Assembly: GCF_003471585.1 (NCBI RefSeq)
Contig: NZ_QRJO01000003.1
Coordinates: 124,001-188,000 of the forward strand
DNA length: 64,000 bases
Direction of reading: 5' to 3'
Source of the DNA: Collinsella sp. AM18-10
GTDB taxonomy: Bacteria; Actinomycetota; Coriobacteriia; Coriobacteriales; Coriobacteriaceae
Of the stretch, positions 61,030 through 64,000 are shown one piece after another. Positions within the stretch are counted from its first letter, which is position 1. Each line of letters opens with the position of its first letter. The notes under the pieces were generated by a model, which ran no database searches, was not told where the DNA came from, and saw only the letters and a program-made list of their open reading frames with translations. The translations under genes were made by a program, and so were the position numbers.

Positions 61030-62982
61030 CTACAGGTTCTTGACACCCATCGCGCGCATGGCGTTCAGGATGGCGATGATCGCCACGCCCACGTCGCCAA
61101 AGACGGCAAGCCACATGTTGGCGATGCCCAGCGCTGCCAGCATAAGGATCAGCAGCTTAATACCCAGCGCAAAGATGATGTTCTGCCAAACAATCGACAT
61201 GGTCTTGCGTGCTACGCGGATCGCACGGGAGATGTTGGACGGTTTGTCATCCATGAGCACCACGTCGGCGGCCTCAATCGCAGCGTCGGATCCCATGGCG
61301 CCCATGGCAATGCCCACATCGGCACGGGTGAGCACGGGCGCATCATTGATGCCGTCGCCCACAAAAGCGAGCTTGCCCTTGCCGCTTTCGGCCGCGAGCA
61401 GCGCTTCAACACGCTCGACCTTGTCGCTCGGCAGCAGCTGCGCGTGGAACTCGTCGAGCCCCAACTGTTCGGCTACGGACGCAGCTACTTCCTCGCGGTC
61501 GCCCGTGAGCATGACGGTGCGCTTGACGCCGGCGGCGTGCAGGTCGCGGATCGTCTGCTCGGCATCGGCCTTGACGGTGTCTGCAATCACGATGTGGCCG
61601 ACATACACGCCGTTCACGAGCACGTGGAGGATTGTGCCGACAACCTCACAGTCCGGTGCTTCAACGCCGGCCGCGGCGAGCATCTTTGCGTTGCCAACGA
61701 CGACGTGCTTGCCGTCGATGGTTGCCGTCACGCCGTGGCCCGCGTCATTAGTGGAATCCGTCACGCGCTTGGGATCGAGCTCGCCCTGGAAGGCGGTGCG
61801 TACCGACTGCGCGATGGGGTGGTCGGAGAATGACTCGGCGAGGGCTGCGACTTCAAGCAACGATTGCTCGGTATAGCCTGCCTCGGGGTGCACCGCGACC
61901 ACCGAGAACGTGCCGTTGGTGAGCGTGCCGGTTTTGTCGAAGACGACGGTGTCCACGTCGGCGAGCGTCTCGAGGTAGTTGGAGCCCTTGATGAGAACGC
62001 CCAGCTTGGACGCGCCGCCAATGCCGCCAAAGAAGCTCAGCGGCACGCTGATCACGAGCGCGCACGGGCAACTGACGACCAGGAAGGTCAGGCCGCGCAG
62101 GATCCAATCGGACCAAGCGCCAGTCACCAGGCCGCCGCCAAGCGCGAGCACCGCGGCCGCGCCGGTGACGGCGGGCGTGTAGACGCGGGCAAAGCGCGTG
62201 ATGAAGTTCTCGGTGCGCGCCTTCTTTTCGCTGGCATTCTCTACGAGTTCCAGGACGCGCGCGACGGTGGACTCGCCAAACGGCTTGGTGGTACGCACTC
62301 GGATGAGGCCCGTCATGTTGATGCAGCCGCTGATGATATCGTCGCCGGTCTTGGCGGGGCGGGGGACTGACTCGCCCGTGAGTGCGGCGGTGTCGAGCTG
62401 GGTTTCGCCCTCGACGATGACGCCGTCGATAGGCACGCGCTCGCCGGGCTTGACCACGATCACGGTGCCGACGGTGATGTCATCGGGGAAGACCTGCTCG
62501 AGCGTGCCGTCGGTCTGCTCGACGTTAGCGTAGTCGGGTGCGATGTCCATCATGGCACTGATCGACTTGCGGCTCTTGCCCACGGCGTATGTCTGGAACA
62601 GCTCGCCGACTTGGTAGAACAGCATGACAGCGGCGCCTTCGGCCATGTGCGGGTCGGTGTCGGGGAAGAGCACCATGGCAAATGCGCCGATGGTCGCGAC
62701 GGCCATAAGGAAACTCTCGTCGAAGGCCTTGCCGCGGCGGATGTTATTGAATGCCTTTTGCAGTACGTCGTAGCCAGCAATCAAAAACGGCACGAGGAAC
62801 AGCACAAAGCTGGCGTAGATGTCGCCCGGGGTGCCGAATGCGGCAGTAAGGGTACCGAGCTCGTCGAGGGCGTACACCACCGCAAAGATGCCTAGCGCTA
62901 CCAGGATGCGGTTGCGCTTATGCTCGAGTGACTCTTTTTTCTTGCGCTTCTTCTTTTTCTTTTTGGGGTCGGCGGTGGCCAT
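61030..62982 (-). CDS. Heavy-metal-transporting P-type ATPase (Zn/Cd type)
   Basis: This P1B-type ATPase exports soft divalent metals such as zinc or cadmium. The 650-residue protein has the CPC metal site (VVSCPCALVIS), phosphorylation motif DKTGTLT, the SFSDHPIAQ HP-motif, the hinge GDGINDAPVL and about eight membrane helices. Unusually the N-terminus has no metal-binding HMA domain but a Lys/Arg-rich run (KKKKKKRKKK); the HMA domain is encoded separately just upstream. ATG 62982 follows GGGAGG. An ArsR-type operator lies about 25-45 bases before the start. It is distal in the arsR-type cluster. Confidence 0.94.
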   Translation of the reverse strand: MATADPKKKKKKRKKKESLEHKRNRILVALGIFAVVYALDELGTLTAAFGTPGDIYASFVLFLVPFLIAGYDVLQKAFNNIRRGKAFDESFLMAVATIGAFAMVLFPDTDPHMAEGAAVMLFYQVGELFQTYAVGKSRKSISAMMDIAPDYANVEQTDGTLEQVFPDDITVGTVIVVKPGERVPIDGVIVEGETQLDTAALTGESVPRPAKTGDDIISGCINMTGLIRVRTTKPFGESTVARVLELVENASEKKARTENFITRFARVYTPAVTGAAAVLALGGGLVTGAWSDWILRGLTFLVVSCPCALVISVPLSFFGGIGGASKLGVLIKGSNYLETLADVDTVVFDKTGTLTNGTFSVVAVHPEAGYTEQSLLEVAALAESFSDHPIAQSVRTAFQGELDPKRVTDSTNDAGHGVTATIDGKHVVVGNAKMLAAAGVEAPDCEVVGTILHVLVNGVYVGHIVIADTVKADAEQTIRDLHAAGVKRTVMLTGDREEVAASVAEQLGLDEFHAQLLPSDKVERVEALLAAESGKGKLAFVGDGINDAPVLTRADVGIAMGAMGSDAAIEAADVVLMDDKPSNISRAIRVARKTMSIVWQNIIFALGIKLLILMLAALGIANMWLAVFGDVGVAIIAILNAMRAMGVKNL

Positions 62983-63004
62983 GACTCGTATCCTCCCATT
63001 TGAA

Positions 63005-63027
63005 TGTATGAACACTCGCTCATATAA
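63005..63027 (-). promoter_or_regulatory. ArsR/SmtB-type operator before the P-type ATPase
   Basis: TATGAACA and TCATATA, separated by a CTCGC-type spacer, form the dyad typical of SmtB-like operators (ATGAACAnnnnnnTCATAT). The same half-sites occur in the palindrome at 63743-63799. It implies that the ATPase has its own metal-induced promoter. Confidence 0.65.
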
Positions 63028-63082
63028 CTTCGCGAGCAAAGGCCGCGGCAAGCGCGGCCTTGCAGGTTGGCGTAAACCTGGG

Positions 63083-63301
63083 CTAGAGAATGATCTCGCA
63101 GTCCGGCTCGGCGTCGGCCGTAAACTCTACAACGCGGTTGAGCACCTCGTCGAACTCGGCGTCGTCGGCCTCGAGCGTCAGCTTCTGGGTCATAAAGTTG
63201 ACGGACACGGATTTGACGCCCTCGAGCTTGGCCAGTTCGTCCTGAAGCTCGCGCGCGCAGTTGGCGCAGTCGATCTCGTCGAGTTTAAACTGCTTTTTCA
63301 T
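63083..63301 (-). CDS. Stand-alone heavy-metal-associated domain protein
   Basis: This 72-residue HMA-like protein has CANC (12-15) in the loop where metal is bound, followed by the beta-alpha-beta pattern KLEGVKSVSVNFMTQKLTLE. It is probably a soluble metal chaperone, or the missing N-terminal domain of the ATPase encoded next to it, made as a separate protein. ATG 63301 follows GGGAAAGG. It lies between the ArsR-type regulator and the ATPase. Confidence 0.9.
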   Translation of the reverse strand: MKKQFKLDEIDCANCARELQDELAKLEGVKSVSVNFMTQKLTLEADDAEFDEVLNRVVEFTADAEPDCEIIL

Positions 63302-63363
63302 GGTGGGTTCCTTTCCCTGTTTTGCGGCTTGGGTGCAGGCCGCGCTGGTACCGCGGTTGGTTG

Positions 63364-63729
63364 CTATTCGCAGATATGGCTCATGCCCTGGTTGAGCATG
63401 GTGTAGACGTGATCGTCGGCGAGCGAGTAGAGAATGTTGCGGCCGTCGCGGCGGAACTTGACCAGGTGCGACTGCTTGAGCGTGCGCAGCTGGTGCGATA
63501 CTGCCGACTGCGAGGTTGCGGTCGCCTCGGCGATGTCGGCCACGCAGAGCTCGCGGCCCATGAGGGCATAGAGGATCTTGATGCGTGTGGTGTCGCTGAA
63601 GACCTTGAACAGGTCGGCAAGGTCGTAGAGAAGCTCCTCGTCGGGAAGGTCCTCGGGCGAGCAGCTGGTGGGAATCACGGGCTCGGTGGCCTCGATGTCG
63701 GGTTTCGTTTCATCAACGCGGATGCTCAT
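63364..63729 (-). CDS. ArsR/SmtB family metal-sensing repressor
   Basis: This is a 121-residue winged-helix repressor. The helix-turn-helix ELCVADIAEATATSQSAVSHQLRTLKQSHLV is typical, with one Cys (C62) in helix 3. The C-terminal helix carries the zinc-type (alpha5) site: D105 and H107 (DDHV) with H118 and E121 (HICE), as in SmtB/CzrA. This predicts release from DNA by zinc or a similar ion. It is the first gene of the cluster and is preceded by a large palindromic operator. The N-terminal 30 residues are an acidic extension. Confidence 0.92.
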   Translation of the reverse strand: MSIRVDETKPDIEATEPVIPTSCSPEDLPDEELLYDLADLFKVFSDTTRIKILYALMGRELCVADIAEATATSQSAVSHQLRTLKQSHLVKFRRDGRNILYSLADDHVYTMLNQGMSHICE

Positions 63730-63742
63730 TGCAATATCCTTT

Positions 63743-63799
63743 CATATGAACATGCGCTCATATAATTTACTTCCGATTATATGAGCGCATGTTCATATG
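63743..63799 (-). promoter_or_regulatory. Double ArsR/SmtB operator, perfect 24-bp inverted repeat
   Basis: Bases 63743-63766 and 63776-63799 are perfect reverse complements (each includes CATATGAACATG and a CGCTCATATAAT end), with a nine-base spacer. Each arm is itself an SmtB-type dyad (TATGAACA..GCTCATATA), so two repressor dimers can be bound in mirror image. It lies 14 bases before the regulator start. Confidence 0.8.
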
Positions 63800-64000
63800 T
63801 CAATACAATTTGCGATAATTTCGATGACTGCTTGCCGCCTCTGCGGTTTTCTGTGGGTTGGGATGCATCGACGCAATGCTCGCCAACATATTTCGAGATG
63901 TTTGGCCAGCATGCTAAGAAAGCCGCCTTGAGAAGCATTAGAACTGTTCATATTTGTACTTTATCTTGTTAAATACCGGGAGAATCAGTTCTTTCTCTAC
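63800..64000. other. Region beyond the metal operator
   Basis: About 200 AT-richer bases to the window edge. A 63-codon plus-strand frame overlaps the operator and has no recognisable ribosome site, so I do not call it. The next gene is outside the window. Confidence 0.3.

Noticed and set aside
63781..63972. 63-codon plus-strand frame at the window end
   Set aside because: It starts inside the perfect operator palindrome and has no ribosome site.
1..64000. tRNA, rRNA, tmRNA or RNase P genes
   Set aside because: No cloverleaf, TTCGANTC-type loop with matching arms, or rRNA core sequence was recognised on either strand by eye; a covariance search would be decisive.

Overview
The window looks like a chromosomal stretch from a high-GC, gut-type actinobacterium of the Coriobacteriia. 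Collinsella is my best guess, inferred from codon bias, gene content (class III fructose-bisphosphatase, C69 and M20 dipeptidases, DUF4430 surface proteins, queH-queA-tgt) and the style of the intergenic palindromes. No rRNA, tRNA, prophage, transposase or CRISPR array was seen.

Layout: 1-3.4 kb holds the end of an unknown gene and ruvC-ruvA-ruvB (Holliday junction processing). 3.5-9.7 kb has formate-THF ligase, a membrane protein, a cation efflux transporter and zinc-ribbon/SHOCT-type unknowns. 9.7-17.2 kb is accessory: a possible 30-residue type I toxin, an ADP-ribosylglycohydrolase, a DUF1016 nuclease, a Tat-exported PI-PLC-like surface enzyme and two duplicated lipoproteins. 17.5-22.9 kb has an FchA-type protein with folD, a C69 dipeptidase and a UbiB-family kinase. 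22.9-28.1 kb is a cobalamin-riboswitch-controlled pair of DUF4430 surface proteins. 28.2-38 kb has two GtrA proteins, fbp, a DegV protein, an rRNA methyltransferase, a MetRS-like protein and a DUF3267 zincin. 38.1-44.8 kb carries queuosine genes (queH, queA, tgt) interleaved with a coiled-coil protein and an SDR. 45-50 kb is a LOG protein, a DinJ-YafQ toxin-antitoxin pair and a TOTE-type primase-helicase. 50-60 kb has DegV, HAD, M20 peptidase, pstSCAB, ABC-F and Cof-type genes. 60-64 kb is metal homeostasis: a DtxR-family regulator and an ArsR / heavy-metal-associated protein / P-type ATPase cluster with palindromic operators.

Genes that work together: fhs, fchA and folD make up a formate-to-methylene-THF route. 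This FolD lacks the residues normally needed for cyclohydrolase activity, so the neighbouring FchA-like protein probably supplies that step. The B12 riboswitch and the transcobalamin-like DUF4430 domains point to cobalamin-related capture at the cell surface.

The most unusual feature is intergenic. A roughly 170-nt element occurs three times (971-1084, 39960-40129, 43189-43359), each directly after a stop codon. Its paired arms change in a compensatory way while its internal loops stay constant, which is the signature of a structured RNA. Several other hairpin families (38-bp, 28-bp and 27-bp perfect inverted repeats, and a repeated GTTGCGGTG hairpin) lie between genes.
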